A stretch of 5,262 nt of DNA from an uncultured Coriobacteriaceae bacterium. Lineage in GTDB: Bacteria; Actinomycetota; Coriobacteriia; Coriobacteriales; QAMH01. Location: positions 1 to 5,262 of the forward strand of contig UQUH01000076.1 in NCBI GenBank assembly GCA_900544245.1. Reading direction: 5' to 3'. The translations under genes were made by a program, and so were the position numbers. Under the pieces are notes generated by a model. The model saw nothing but the letters and a program-made list of their open reading frames with translations, did no database searches and was not told the DNA's origin. Below are positions 5,147 to 5,262 of this stretch, piece by piece. Numbering within the stretch: the stretch's first letter is position 1; every line of letters starts with the position of its first letter.

Positions 5147-5262
5147 CTTCGTGCCTTGAGCTCGCCGATCGCACCGGCGACCGCGCCCGATTCGTCAACG
5201 ATCAGCTGTACCGCAGGCGTGCTGTAAAGGAAGTTGACGCCATGTTCTGCCGCCTTTTCGCC
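5143..5262 (-). CDS. 3' end of a FAD-binding fumarate-reductase-type flavoprotein, probably truncated
   Basis: The - strand is open from the window edge to a stop at 5143-5145, giving the last 39 residues of a protein. GVNFLYSTPAVQLIVDESG followed by AVAGAIGE is the typical segment of FrdA/fumarate-reductase and flavocytochrome c-like proteins, which use FAD to reduce or oxidise small organic substrates. In this family the segment lies in the middle: an ATGG motif, the capping domain with catalytic residues and the last FAD-binding part should follow. Here the frame stops after GELKARS, so the gene is either a 3'-truncated remnant or broken. It is convergent with copA and overlaps its stop by three bases through the palindrome CTAG. 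The 5' part lies outside the window. Confidence 0.7.
   Translation of the reverse strand, partial: GEKAAEHGVNFLYSTPAVQLIVDESGAVAGAIGELKARS

Overview
This is a high-GC stretch with five genes in tandem on the + strand, plus the end of a convergent gene on the - strand. Protein content suggests an anaerobic, gut-type actinobacterium of class Coriobacteriia (Eggerthellaceae-like): a DUF362 protein, a small PPOX-like flavin protein, and a fumarate-reductase-type flavoprotein, a family abundant in that group. This assignment is inferred from gene style only; the window has no rRNA or other marker gene.

Layout. (1) 2-469: C-terminal part of a MarR-type regulator whose N-terminus lies outside the window. 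It carries a striking His/Cys-rich tail and is followed by a strong intrinsic terminator (495-538). (2) 539-656: promoter region with a perfect 20-bp palindrome (612-631) laid over the -10 element of the next gene. (3) 657-1055: small PPOX-fold protein. (4) 1056-1124: a promoter with the architecture of a MerR-family target, a 19-bp spacer and a dyad between -35 and -10. (5) 1125-2051: ferredoxin-less DUF362 protein. (6) 2052-2143: AT-rich promoter region with a 21-bp-spaced direct repeat and a partial copy of the 612-631 site. (7) 2144-2758: DUF1269-type envelope or stress protein, closed by a textbook terminator (2781-2818). (8) 2879-5146: CopA-type Cu(+) P-type ATPase. (9) 5143-5262, - strand: the end of a FAD-binding flavoprotein that stops far too early for its family and shares its stop region with copA.

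How the genes may work together (inference). A regulator with a likely metal-binding tail and a copper exporter frame three small redox or stress-type genes, each behind its own regulated-looking promoter. This could be a metal/redox stress neighbourhood rather than one operon, because two terminators split it into at least three transcription units. I see no CRISPR, tRNA, rRNA, insertion sequence or attachment site. I do not claim a new multi-gene system. The best leads are the His-tailed MarR protein, the two operator-like sites, the MerR-type promoter in front of DUF362, and the divergent ATP-binding domain of the copper ATPase.
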